From Treponema sp. (GTDB lineage: Bacteria > Spirochaetota > Spirochaetia > Treponematales > Breznakiellaceae): a stretch of 59,454 bases of DNA. Of this stretch, positions 24,713 through 35,100 are shown piece by piece (the stretch's first letter is position 1; every line of letters starts with the position of its first letter). The stretch lies in contig WQTD01000015.1 in the NCBI GenBank assembly GCA_009786455.1, positions 1 through 59,454 of the forward strand, given 5' to 3'. A program made the translations under genes and the position numbers. The notes under the pieces were generated by a model that did no database searches, was not told the origin of the DNA, and saw only the letters and a program-made list of their open reading frames with translations.

Positions 24713-27700
24713 TTAATAATTTTCAAATGCTCTTGATTCAAGGTTGAAATTTTTTGCCTTTTCAGTCATTTCTACAGCATGACCTGTGCGCAGATAATAA
24801 AGCCAGATGCGGCATTTTTTTTTTGACGGCAGCGCGAAAAGATCGTTGACAGCGTGATAATAACAGGACATCTGCGCAGTGTGCTCGGAGGGAGTTTCTC
24901 GGTTGTCGGTTTTAAAATCTGCCACATGAATGGATTTATCATCATCAAAAAAAAGATCAATGGTGCCGTTTATAAAAACCTCTTTTCCCGATTTATTTCT
25001 TTTTATGCTTCTGAACGGATATTCGTTTTCACGCAGCTTCGCGCATTCTGCGAGTTTTCCAAGAGGGGAATCGACAAAGCGTCTGGCTATCTCCATGCCT
25101 GCTTCAAGCAGTTTGGTTTCTTCAGAAGGGTTTAAATTACCTGTGATGTTCGCCGGTATCACAGGCTTTAATTTTTTCAGGAGGGCTTCCACGCATATAT
25201 GCGCTATCGTTCCAAAACTGCCGGAGTTGAATTTTTCGGAGGCTTCGTCATTTTTCTTTGAAAGTTTTTCAAGCATGGAATCCACTTTTTTAAAAATATC
25301 ATCTGAATTTTTTCCTGAAAAATCCCTATTTATAAAAAACCCTCTGCCGGGAAGCATGTCTTCCTCTTTATCGGATGAATTTTTCAACGATACGGGGCTT
25401 CTGTGGCTGTCGTATAAAACAGGCGTTTTTATAATTTGTGCTTTTTTATAATAAGGTTCGATGGTTTCCATAAACGTATTCAGGCTTTTTTGATCGTTTG
25501 CAGAGCCTGGGTTTTTATCTGCCTTAATTTTTATATCATCTTCTGAAAGGAGTTTTATTTCTTCAAGACCGAAAAAAGCGCCGTCTTTATTATCCAAATA
25601 TGAAACTACCGGCGGCAATAAAAGACCGAAAAAAGTATCGTTATTAATAATTGTATCGCTGGAAATCCTGTTTTCATTTTTTTCGCATTTTCTCTCTGTA
25701 TACTTTTTCAATGCAAGCGCGAAATCTTCTGTTTCTTCGCTTTCCCTGATTTCAAGCGATCCTGTTATATAGAGTTCTTTTTCCGCTCTTGTCATACCTA
25801 CATATAAAAGCCGCCGAAGTTCTGCGGTTCTTCTCAATTTTATTTCCTCTTTTTCTTTCTCCCAAAAAAAATTATTTTTAATATTTGGCATTGAATAACA
25901 TGAGGGAGGCAGAGGAGCGCTGAACACAATTCCGGCTTCATCAGAGTAAAACACATCATCGCTTCTGTCGCTTTGACTGTGTTTCCCGCATCCGCAAAGA
26001 AAAACAACGGGAAACTCAAGCCCCTTGCTTTTATGTATTGTCATAAGGCGAACAGCATTGGATCTTTCAAGCGGGATGTTGATGTCAGAAAGCCGCCCTC
26101 CGCTGTCTCTTAAACTGCGCATTGAATCTGTAAAAGAGGCAAGCTCTTCATTTGCGTTATCTGCTTTTACCGCAAGATAAAAAAGATAATCATAAAGTTC
26201 ACTGAATGCGCCTGTTACCCGATTCCATTCTGTCTCGTAACGGTAACCTTCTTTATGCCAAAGTCTGCTGACAAGGCAGCTGATGTTTTCCTTTGCCGCA
26301 TTTTCACAAACGGATAAATAAATTCTTTTTCCATGAAGGAATTTTTCCCTGTCGGCTTCATCCAGATACTCAAGCGCTTTTTCATCAAAAACTGGGGGAT
26401 TATCCGCATCTTTAAAAAGAGAGAGGCACAGCGCCGTTCCCTGAAGCGATAAACCGGCAAATGGAGATCGGAGCATTTCAGCGTAAGAGATGCTGTCAAG
26501 CGGATAGGCGGCAAGGCGAAGCGCTGACATGATGTCGTTTACAGGTCCCCCGTAAAAAAAATCGTTAATATCCTCGCATGTGTAGGGGATGCCAAGCAGA
26601 CGAAGATGTTTTTCATATAGATACTGTGCGCTCCTGGTTCTGAAAAGGACAGCGATATCATCAGGAGAATATTTTTTTTCTTTTAACATGTACTCTATTT
26701 TTTCCGCTACAAAACGCGCTTCGTTTTCATCAGCACTTAAAAAATCCGCTTCTTCACCGGTATTTGAATTGGAATATTTATTAAGTATGCAAATCGACAG
26801 TCTTTCATGAGGTTCGCTTTTATTTATTCCTTTTTTCAGGGGAGTGTAAGACGCTTCATATAAAGGCAAAGGAGTATCTTTTTCCGGAGCGAAAATTGAA
26901 GGATGCGAAGACAACGGCTGTTCTCCGGCAGGATCGAAAACGCTTCCGCCGAAGATGGCGTTAAACGCCCCTATCAACGCGGGAGCGCTGCGGTAATTGA
27001 TTTTTAACGGGAGGTCTTCACTTTTTAATTCGTTTTTAAGCTTGCGGAAAACTGAAACGTCCGCTCCCCTGAAAAGGTAAACAGACTGTTTTTCATCGCC
27101 TACAAAGAAGAGTTTCCCGTTTGAAAGATCCTCTGCTTTGGGAATGCCGCCGCCGAGCAATTCCTTTTTTTCAGCCAATAAAAAAAGAATATCTTTTTGA
27201 AGTTCGTTATTATCCTGAAATTCGTCAATCATTATCGCTTTAAAAGATTCTTTTTCACTCTGTCTTATATCGTGCTGTTCCAGGAGTATTGTTCTTGAAA
27301 GGTTTGATACGTCCTTAAATGTCAGTACTCCCTCTGAGCGTTTTCTTGCAAGGTATTTGTCCTGCAGCCTGAAAAGAAGGGACATGATCGAAAAAATAAA
27401 ACCGGCCTGCATGCAAAAGACCGCAAGCGAAGAAAACAGTCCGAAAATAGCACGTAACTGATTTATGTTTTCCTTTACCCTGTTGTCAGTCCGCTTTCCT
27501 TTGTTAAGTTTAAGAGCGCATATTTCCGAGATAAATTCCAGGATTGAAACGAGGGATTTCTGCAACGGATGCGTTTCCGCTTTTTTAACACAGGAATCAT
27601 CAGGTAATTCAGACAAGAAATCCATATAATTTTTTAAGGCAGAAATTTCCGGAAATTTAATTTTTCCGCTTTTGTATTTCTCCATAAGCGGAACAAGATC

Positions 27701-28408
27701 GGGAAGAAGAGCATTATTCTGTGTAATAAGATCATTCATTTCTGCAAGGATCGATTTAACATCATTGCAATGTTTTTCCCATTCAATGCAGAAAAAATTA
27801 AATTGTTTTTTAACATCAGCCTTGAAATCAACCGGTTTATCAATCCGGCAAAAATTCAACAAAACTCCCGTAAAAATATTCCTGGCAATATCGTCAGGGC
27901 GGTTGACCGAATAAAGCATTTCAATTGCTGGATGATGGCGGTGGGTAATAAGAAAAGGAAGGGATTCCTCCAACGCGATTTGGCGGCAGCGTTCCTGATC
28001 AATTGTAAAATCAGGACTTATTCCGTAACGGGAAGCGCTTTGCCTGACAAGGGTAGCGCTGTAGGAATCAAGAGTTTGGATTCTTGCATGGATAAAATCA
28101 TCAAGCGCGCGGCGCGCTTTTTCCGCTTTCAAACCGGTTTCTTCGCATGCAATTTCTGTTAATAAAGAATGTATACGGCTGTACATTTCGGCGGCGGCTT
28201 TCTGTGTAAAAGTCAGAGCAAGTATTTCATCAATTTTTATTTCTTCATTTGTTTCCGATTCTTTCTTTGTGAGAAGCCATGCAAAACGATTGGCAAGAAC
28301 TCTGGTCTTGCCTGAACCTGCGCCGGCGGCGATTACTGCGTTTTCTCTGCAAAAGGCGGCTTTTATCTGTTCTTCGTTAAGCTGCGGCTGTATTTTTTTG
28401 TTATCCAT
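24713..28408 (-). CDS. addA: AddA-like helicase-nuclease (UvrD superfamily)
   Basis: A 1231-residue double-strand-break repair helicase fused to a C-terminal RecB-type nuclease. Helicase motifs: Walker A 'AAGAGSGKT' (about 28-36), motif II 'IMIDEFQDNN', motif III 'FVGDEKQSVYLFRGAD', motif IV 'LKINYRSAP', motif V 'LMTIHKSKGLEFPVVFLCG' and motif VI 'LLYVGMTRAEKEL'. The nuclease core is 'VADFKTDN' near residue 1163 with an upstream 'GTIDLFF' Asp and 'QMSCYYHA' after it. With the adjoining gene it should form an AddAB-type complex that resects broken ends and loads RecA. Its ATG overlaps the end of addB by eight bases with 'agagga' upstream, so the two are coupled. Length is close to the usual 1200. 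Confidence 0.88.
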   Translation of the reverse strand: MDNKKIQPQLNEEQIKAAFCRENAVIAAGAGSGKTRVLANRFAWLLTKKESETNEEIKIDEILALTFTQKAAAEMYSRIHSLLTEIACEETGLKAEKARRALDDFIHARIQTLDSYSATLVRQSASRYGISPDFTIDQERCRQIALEESLPFLITHRHHPAIEMLYSVNRPDDIARNIFTGVLLNFCRIDKPVDFKADVKKQFNFFCIEWEKHCNDVKSILAEMNDLITQNNALLPDLVPLMEKYKSGKIKFPEISALKNYMDFLSELPDDSCVKKAETHPLQKSLVSILEFISEICALKLNKGKRTDNRVKENINQLRAIFGLFSSLAVFCMQAGFIFSIMSLLFRLQDKYLARKRSEGVLTFKDVSNLSRTILLEQHDIRQSEKESFKAIMIDEFQDNNELQKDILFLLAEKKELLGGGIPKAEDLSNGKLFFVGDEKQSVYLFRGADVSVFRKLKNELKSEDLPLKINYRSAPALIGAFNAIFGGSVFDPAGEQPLSSHPSIFAPEKDTPLPLYEASYTPLKKGINKSEPHERLSICILNKYSNSNTGEEADFLSADENEARFVAEKIEYMLKEKKYSPDDIAVLFRTRSAQYLYEKHLRLLGIPYTCEDINDFFYGGPVNDIMSALRLAAYPLDSISYAEMLRSPFAGLSLQGTALCLSLFKDADNPPVFDEKALEYLDEADREKFLHGKRIYLSVCENAAKENISCLVSRLWHKEGYRYETEWNRVTGAFSELYDYLFYLAVKADNANEELASFTDSMRSLRDSGGRLSDINIPLERSNAVRLMTIHKSKGLEFPVVFLCGCGKHSQSDRSDDVFYSDEAGIVFSAPLPPSCYSMPNIKNNFFWEKEKEEIKLRRTAELRRLLYVGMTRAEKELYITGSLEIRESEETEDFALALKKYTERKCEKNENRISSDTIINNDTFFGLLLPPVVSYLDNKDGAFFGLEEIKLLSEDDIKIKADKNPGSANDQKSLNTFMETIEPYYKKAQIIKTPVLYDSHRSPVSLKNSSDKEEDMLPGRGFFINRDFSGKNSDDIFKKVDSMLEKLSKKNDEASEKFNSGSFGTIAHICVEALLKKLKPVIPANITGNLNPSEETKLLEAGMEIARRFVDSPLGKLAECAKLRENEYPFRSIKRNKSGKEVFINGTIDLFFDDDKSIHVADFKTDNRETPSEHTAQMSCYYHAVNDLFALPSKKKCRIWLYYLRTGHAVEMTEKAKNFNLESRAFENY

Positions 28409-31319
28409 CAGGCGATCCTCTGTTAATTATAAAAAATGTCCGGCATATGCGGTTATGACTGCATTCGCTGCACCTGCTGTATTTTGTTTCTGGGACAGTA
28501 AAATTACCGCTGGAAATGTTATCTGAAAATTCGCAGACCTTCTGATTAAAATCATCAAAAATTCGCATATATTTATCATCGCCGGGGAGAATGCGGTCTT
28601 CCTCTTTTTTTGGAATTTTAACTTCGTATATATTATCTGTAACAGCGCCGATGATTACTTCCGGTTTTTGATCCAGAATACTGAAAAATACTGCGGAGGA
28701 AATTTTAATTTCTTCATTTTCCTGCGCAAGCGTTATATACATTGGAAGCTGAAAATCAGAAAGTCCGTTATCTCCTTCGCCTGTACATTCGGTTCGTTTC
28801 GGAGTCTTTTTTGTTTTAAAATCGACAATTATATATTCATTTTCAGGAGATTTAAGAATACAGTCAATTTTTCCGTTCAAATAATAATTCCCATGCTGCG
28901 ACGCAAGAGAAATTTCGCAGTCTTTCACATAACAGCCGCAAAAAAGGGAGAGAAAACCTGAAAGACAGTTTTCAAGGCTGAATTGAAACTGTTTTTTACC
29001 TGCCTGCAGGAGGCGGGCGGTAAGCGGACTCATTTTGGGTTTTTCTTCATCATAAAATTTGGGAAATTTGGAAAAAACCTGCGTTATATTGCTTTCCAGA
29101 AGCGTTTTATATTCATCGGGAAGAAAAAGCTTTTGATCCGAAACTGAAGGTTTTAATAAAATTTTATTGTTGTTTTTATGTTCGGATAAAAAGCGGTTCA
29201 GGATTTCATGGTAAACAATTCCTGTTATATTATGCGCCATTAAAGCTGCGTCACTCTCTGTACCTTCAAGATTTAAACCGCGTTCAAAAAGCCATTTTAG
29301 GGGACATTGAACAAAAATGTCAAGAGAAGATGATGAGACGCTGTACTTACCGGGATAATCCATGTTTTTGGCGAATATTTTTTTTATATATTCATGAAGA
29401 ATACCATCTGAATTCCATTTTATAACGTTATTTCCGCGGTATTTTGCATAACGCCTATTTTTCCAGTTATAAAAACCTTCAATTTGATTTTCATGGAATA
29501 CAGGAAATTCCACGTCATTTAAAGAAAAAACATTTTGTTCTGTGAAAAGAGAATTTTCAGCATCATAGTAATCAGGTGCGAATTTACTTTTTAACTCAGG
29601 AACGGAAGCGTAACGCTCTTTTGGTTTTAAAGGAGCGTTTATTCTGGAATGAGGTATTGTAAAACCGGAGAATGACTGTTCACTGCAAAAAAAAGCGGTT
29701 TTTTTTACAGAGTTATATTTATGCAGATTGATAAAAGCTTCCGACGCGTCTTCATCAAAGATGCCTAGTTTTTCTCTTTTTTTTCGCGGCAGAAAAACAA
29801 GGCGGGAATTGATAACGGAAAGACTGTCCTGCGAACAGCCAAGCACAATATGGCAGTCAAACGGCGATGCTGCCGCCGTTCTGTAAGGAAGAATATTCAC
29901 TCCTGATATTTTCGACTGCGGAAGATAACTTACTTCCGATAAATATTCCGTAAAAAATAAAAAAGGATCCAATGCAGGTACGTCCGGGAAATCTTTTTCA
30001 ATTTCACAAAGATTCATTAACTCCGCAATGCAGCGGGAAAGGATAAGGTCGGTTTCTTCCGAACATTTATCCATATCCAGAAAAATTCCGCGGAAAATAA
30101 AATACTGCCTGCGTAATTCCGAAAAAGAAGGAGCGGCTCTTAATGCATTTAAATATTTCCTAAAATCAAAAAAGAATTTTTTAACTTTAAAATCAATTTC
30201 TCCGTACGGCTGATTAAACGCATCTTCCCAGACATTAAGAAATTTTTTTTTTCCGTCTTTTTCTTCTTCCCATGAGCAAATACAGTTGTTTTTTATTCCG
30301 AATTCCATCAATTTATTTATTGTTTCATTATCTTTCCACGGATGATTCCTGTTGAGAAGAAGGGAAGAGAGGGAAGAAAAAGGGTAATCCTGCGAAACAC
30401 ATTCAAGTATACCGCTGAAAAAGGAACCGGCGGAATAATCGGCGAGAACTTTGCTGATGCGTTTTACAAAGGGAATGTTTCTGTTTTGAAATTCACGCGT
30501 TACATAAGGCTCATAATCCTCGGAATCGCCGATGCAGACTGCAATTGAGTCCCAGTTTATACCGTGTTTTTCATGCAGAGTCCTGATATATAAAGCCGCT
30601 TCTGTTATTTCGCTTCTTGAGTTGGTATAAAAAAAAGTATCGCTTTTGATATTTTCAGTTTCAGTTACGCTGATTGTTTTAACGCGGGCGCTTGATGATA
30701 AAAGATTTTCGTATTCGCTGTAATCTGAAAGAGACTGCGGGAAAAAGATAAACACTTCTTTCCCCTCGTCTTTAAACGGCGGCGTTTCCCATGAAGGTTC
30801 AAAAAGGGAATGTTTTTCCAGAAATTGCGCATAACGGCATGCGAGAATGAACATATCTCTTTCATCGCCTTCAAGGGAGGAAGCGGCTTTTTCCGCATTT
30901 GCGCCAAGAATGGAATCTGCCGCTAAACCGGTAGTTTTATTAAACCATGAGCCGAGCTGCGGAAGGATATCTGTTATCCATGATGAAAAATGTACTGCTT
31001 CTGCCGCCCATTTTTCCCTTATCATGGAGGTAAAAACCGGTGTTCCGCCGTTTTTGACAATTTCCGCGTTTTCTTTGATAAGGCGATTTACAAAAATTTT
31101 GCGAAGAACAGATGGAATGCTCTTTTTATTCGGTAATTTTGATTTTATTGAATCTTGCTTGAATTTGTCCCAGGCGGTAAATTTATTCATGGATACAGTG
31201 CCGCCTTTTAAACGAAGAATATGATCCGCCCATCTGGAAGCTGCTGTGTCGGTCGGGAAAACAAAGAGCGAATTGGGATTATCAATATTTTTTAGGAGTA
31301 TTTCTTCTGCGTATTTCAT
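28401..31319 (-). CDS. addB: AddB-like nuclease subunit with Fe-S cysteines
   Basis: A 972-residue partner of AddA. The C-terminal PD-(D/E)XK nuclease shows 'GKIDCIL' and 'YIIVDFKTKKT' near residues 815-832. Four cysteines typical of the AddB iron-sulfur staple are present: one before the nuclease in 'VQCPLKWLFERGL' (near 671) and three at the end in 'CSECSHNRIC' (near 953-962). The N-terminal half is helicase-like but lacks a convincing Walker A ('FVFPTDTAASRWADHI'), suggesting it does not hydrolyse ATP; in Bacillus AddB, too, the helicase motor is inactive although a P-loop is kept. No clear ribosome binding site precedes the ATG. The gene is 29 bp downstream of the glycosylase-like gene, so the four genes from the coiled-coil protein to addA may be one operon. 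Confidence 0.82.
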   Translation of the reverse strand: MKYAEEILLKNIDNPNSLFVFPTDTAASRWADHILRLKGGTVSMNKFTAWDKFKQDSIKSKLPNKKSIPSVLRKIFVNRLIKENAEIVKNGGTPVFTSMIREKWAAEAVHFSSWITDILPQLGSWFNKTTGLAADSILGANAEKAASSLEGDERDMFILACRYAQFLEKHSLFEPSWETPPFKDEGKEVFIFFPQSLSDYSEYENLLSSSARVKTISVTETENIKSDTFFYTNSRSEITEAALYIRTLHEKHGINWDSIAVCIGDSEDYEPYVTREFQNRNIPFVKRISKVLADYSAGSFFSGILECVSQDYPFSSLSSLLLNRNHPWKDNETINKLMEFGIKNNCICSWEEEKDGKKKFLNVWEDAFNQPYGEIDFKVKKFFFDFRKYLNALRAAPSFSELRRQYFIFRGIFLDMDKCSEETDLILSRCIAELMNLCEIEKDFPDVPALDPFLFFTEYLSEVSYLPQSKISGVNILPYRTAAASPFDCHIVLGCSQDSLSVINSRLVFLPRKKREKLGIFDEDASEAFINLHKYNSVKKTAFFCSEQSFSGFTIPHSRINAPLKPKERYASVPELKSKFAPDYYDAENSLFTEQNVFSLNDVEFPVFHENQIEGFYNWKNRRYAKYRGNNVIKWNSDGILHEYIKKIFAKNMDYPGKYSVSSSSLDIFVQCPLKWLFERGLNLEGTESDAALMAHNITGIVYHEILNRFLSEHKNNNKILLKPSVSDQKLFLPDEYKTLLESNITQVFSKFPKFYDEEKPKMSPLTARLLQAGKKQFQFSLENCLSGFLSLFCGCYVKDCEISLASQHGNYYLNGKIDCILKSPENEYIIVDFKTKKTPKRTECTGEGDNGLSDFQLPMYITLAQENEEIKISSAVFFSILDQKPEVIIGAVTDNIYEVKIPKKEEDRILPGDDKYMRIFDDFNQKVCEFSDNISSGNFTVPETKYSRCSECSHNRICRTFFIINRGSPDG

Positions 31320-31347
31320 TTTTTATTTAATTTTATCATGATTTTAT

Positions 31348-32100
31348 TCAGCTTCCCAGTATCCGTTTTCTGTATAATTTGCCGATGCGTTCAAGAGTTT
31401 TTGCGGCGCTTTCTTCGGCAAGAGATTGTTTTTTTAAATCAATAGTAAACTGGTTCATGGAAAAATGCCGGAAGATTAGGAGTTTTTTATATAAAATTTT
31501 TTCACCTCTGTAAAGGGAGGAAAGTTCTTCTGTAAAAACCTGAAATATCCCGTTCTTGCGCATTTCAGAGTAGCCTGTTATCCAGACAGGACAGAGCAAA
31601 GCTTTTTGAAATTCAAGAAGAATCTCAGCCATTTTTTTTTGGGATTCTTCGAGCGCTTGTGAAAACGGGATGCCTGATTGTTTTTTATTTTCTTCCATAC
31701 AGTTTAGTTCGCGAAGCTGTATGGTACGGGGAGTATGAACCGGCGTTTTGTTTAAAATGATGACATTTTTAATGAAATCAATGCCAAGCGCCGGATTATC
31801 GCGGAAAAATTTCTGCGCAATTTTCCCCGAAGGTCCGATTAGATAGCGTTTACTCTCCTGTTCTCTGCGTCCGGGGTTATCTGCAACTAAAATCAATTTT
31901 ATATCACTATCGGCGGTTACATCATCAAGAGCAGTATTATAAACAACAGGAGTTTTTACAATATAAGAAACTTCCGTTCTGCCATTAACAAATTCCTGCA
32001 GAATATTTTTTAGATCCGGCAAAGCTTTTGACAGTCTCCCCGCTGTCAGGCGAAAATGTTCTCTTGCCTTTGAAAATTTTTCCCATGAGTCTTGTTTCAT
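31348..32100 (-). CDS. Uracil-DNA-glycosylase-superfamily protein
   Basis: A 250-residue protein whose centre follows the uracil-DNA glycosylase fold pattern: 'LILVADNPGRREQES' (about residues 70-84), matching the family's GxxPGxxE motif A; 'YLIGPSGKIAQKFF', matching the PFVGxAG loop; 'NVIILNKTPVHTPRT' for the Asn strand; and 'RHFSMNQF' where active members have HPS/HPG. It would excise uracil from DNA during base-excision repair, and the neighbouring addAB genes make a repair role sensible. The catalytic region is diverged: the motif-A acidic residue is an Asn or Asp ('ADN'), and the HPS loop reads HFS, so activity cannot be assumed. The stop is 28 bp before addB. Confidence 0.6.
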   Translation of the reverse strand: MKQDSWEKFSKAREHFRLTAGRLSKALPDLKNILQEFVNGRTEVSYIVKTPVVYNTALDDVTADSDIKLILVADNPGRREQESKRYLIGPSGKIAQKFFRDNPALGIDFIKNVIILNKTPVHTPRTIQLRELNCMEENKKQSGIPFSQALEESQKKMAEILLEFQKALLCPVWITGYSEMRKNGIFQVFTEELSSLYRGEKILYKKLLIFRHFSMNQFTIDLKKQSLAEESAAKTLERIGKLYRKRILGS

Positions 32101-32111
32101 TCGTTAATTAA

Positions 32112-35100
32112 TCAGCTTCTTGAGCCGATTTCCAGTATTAACTCAACTTCACCCCTGGCAATATTCATTGCATTTGCGATTTCTTCAACTGTCCATCCCT
32201 GATTTTTCAATCTTAAAATATTTTCCCGATCCTGCGGAGGCGGAGCGCCTTTGCCTGCCGGTGCGGAAGACTTGGCTCCTTTTTGTTCATACAAACCCTT
32301 TGCAAGTTTAAGGTTTTCCCTTGCTGTTTTATCAAGCGCTTTCAATTCAGTTTCAGTGCGCGCAAGCCATTCACGGGCGACATTCATTTCCTGAATTCGT
32401 TTTTCTACAATCGCAAGAGAATCATTTAAAACAGAAATTTTATCTACTGCGTCATCCGCTTTGACGCTCTCAGCAGCAAGGGCTTCGATTGAAGTGCGGA
32501 GATTGTCAAATTGATCTGAAAGCGATTTGAGGATGATTTCTGTATTCTTAACCGCGTTTTCTGTTTTTTGCAGCGCTTTAAAGTTACGATCGATTCCTTC
32601 GTTGGTCTGTTCTAGCACTTCGTTCTTGCGTTCGATTCGGCTGTATTTTTCTTCGTTTTCCTTAAGACCGTCTTCGAATTTCCGTATTTGCACCTGAATT
32701 GTCTGAAGAATATCATCTGAAGATGAAACATCCTTGAGTCTTTCCTCCACTGATTTTGATGTTTTTATTAAGCGGTCAAAATCTTTCTGCATGATGTCTA
32801 TACGGTGTTTTTCGGAGAGGAAACTTGTCATCTTTCTGTTTACTTCATCTTCAAGATTCTTTATCTGCGTAAACTGGCTTTCAAGCTGCGTAATTTCATT
32901 TTTCCTGCGTTCAAGACGATCAAGGCTGTCGTTGATTTCTTCCATTTTGTGGTGCATTTCAAGCCTGAGCTCGTCCGTTTGATCAAAGATTTTTTTCTGA
33001 ACTCCGAGTTCCTTCCGGACATCATCGAGATTCTTGCGGAACTGGGAAATGCGTTCGTTGTTTTCACCGGAGGTTTCAACGCTTTGACGGCGCAGTTCAT
33101 CAAGATAAGCGTCCAATTCCCGCATTTTTAAATTACAGGAACTTTGCCAATCATCAAAAGTTTTTCTTGTATCGGCGGCTGTTTCTTCAAGGGAAACATA
33201 TGCGGCTTTTGACACTGAAGATATTTCTTCCAGTTCTTTTTCCAGTTCTTTTTGTTTTTGCTTTAATATCTCCTGCGCCGAAATATGATATTGGCTGATC
33301 TGCGCTTTAACTTCGTTTTCTGACGTTACGCGAATATTTGAAAGATCAAGTTTTATTTTTTCATTAAAGGATTTAAGGTTTTCATCAGTATCGCTTATTT
33401 CATTTCTTATGTCTGTCTCAAATTCAGCTGATTCCTTTTTTATGCCGGTCATAAATTCGATCGTTTCTTTTCTTATGCTGGTTATAAATTCAACCGTTTC
33501 CTTTCTGATGCCGGTCTCTGTTTCAATCATGTCATTTTTAAATTTCTCAAGATTTGCCGTAAGCTGTCCGTCAAGAGACTCTATGTTTTTACCCTGATCA
33601 ATTAAAATTTGACGTTCAGCCTGCTTCCATTCCAGACTAACAGCTTCTGATGTGTTTTTGATTTTTCCATGAAGCATATCCTGAAGAACAGAAATTTGAT
33701 TTCCGATTTCCGCCGCTTTTTTTGAAAGTTCGTTTTCAAAGTCCTTGTTGAAAAGATTTAATTTTTCAGAAGTGTTAGTGATTGCCTGCGCTTTGATTCC
33801 CGCAAGTTCGCTGTCCATTTCCTTTATGTTGTTTTTCATGGCATTAACCTGCGCGTTAAATGCCGCGGAAGTATTGTTCATTGAAACGCCGGCTTCTTTT
33901 TCAAAAACAGCAAAGTCGTTTTTAACTCTTGATACGGCTTCCTGCATGGAAAAACGAAGCTCGCTGTCAAGAAGGGAAGCGTCGTCTGCAAGACTGTTGA
34001 TACGTTTCACGGTTTCTTCATGGAAAGTGTTGTACTCATTGAACCGTTTTTCATTGGTTGAAATGATGTTATATTCCGTGTCGGCGTATAGTTTTTTCCA
34101 TGTTTCCATTTGTTTTTTCATGGAAATGTTAATCTCATTCTGCTGAATTGTAAAAGCGGTGTTTGAAAGTTCCTTGGCTTTAGCGATGGCGGAAGAAAGT
34201 TCATCATTCTGGAATTTAACAACGGAGTTTATTTTTGCTTTTAATTCGTTTATATCGCCTGTCAGCTCATCTTTAATATTTTTTTGATTGGACTTTATTG
34301 CGTTAAGCGAAGAAAATGTTTCTTCCTGATGAAGTTTTACAGCGGCTTCCGACTTGCTTTTTATATTGCCGAGTATTGAATCAAGTTCTTCCTGATGCAG
34401 TTTAATGGCGGTATCCGCGTTATTTTTTATTGTGCTGATTACGCCGGAAAGCTCTTTACTGTGATGAGATATGGCGGTATCCGATCTGTCCTTGAGGGAA
34501 TTTAAAAGAGAATCAATTTCATCCTGATGAAGTTTGACAGCGGCTTCTGATTTGCTCCTGATATCTTCAACCACAAAGGAAAGCTCTTCCTGCTGAAGTT
34601 TTGCGGCGTTTAACGTTTTTTCTTTTACATCGTCCAGGATCGAGGCAATATCTTCCCGTTGAAGTTTTATTGCGTTTAACGTATTTTCCTTAACGCCGTC
34701 AAGAACAGAGACAAGCTCCTCGTGCTGAAGCTTTACGGCGTTATCTGAATTTTCTTTCATGTACGCAATAACAGTTTTGAATTCTTCCTGATGAAGTTTG
34801 ATGGCGGCGTCGGATTTTTCCCTGAGTTCGCCGAGAATAACAGCGAGTTCCTTCTGCTGGTTTTTAATTGCCGCGCCTGATTTATCCTTAATTCCGCCGA
34901 TTGCCGTGCTGATGTCTTTTTGGTGTTTCTTCACAATTTCATCAAGATCGTCCTGTTGTTTCTTGAGCGCCTGATTTGACTTGATGCGTAAATCCGCGAT
35001 GGAATGATTAAATTCATTTTTTGAAGTGCTGATTGAAAGTCCGATTTCCTTGCGCTGGGTTTCCGTCAATTTCTTGAATTCCGAGAAATTTTGTTTCCAG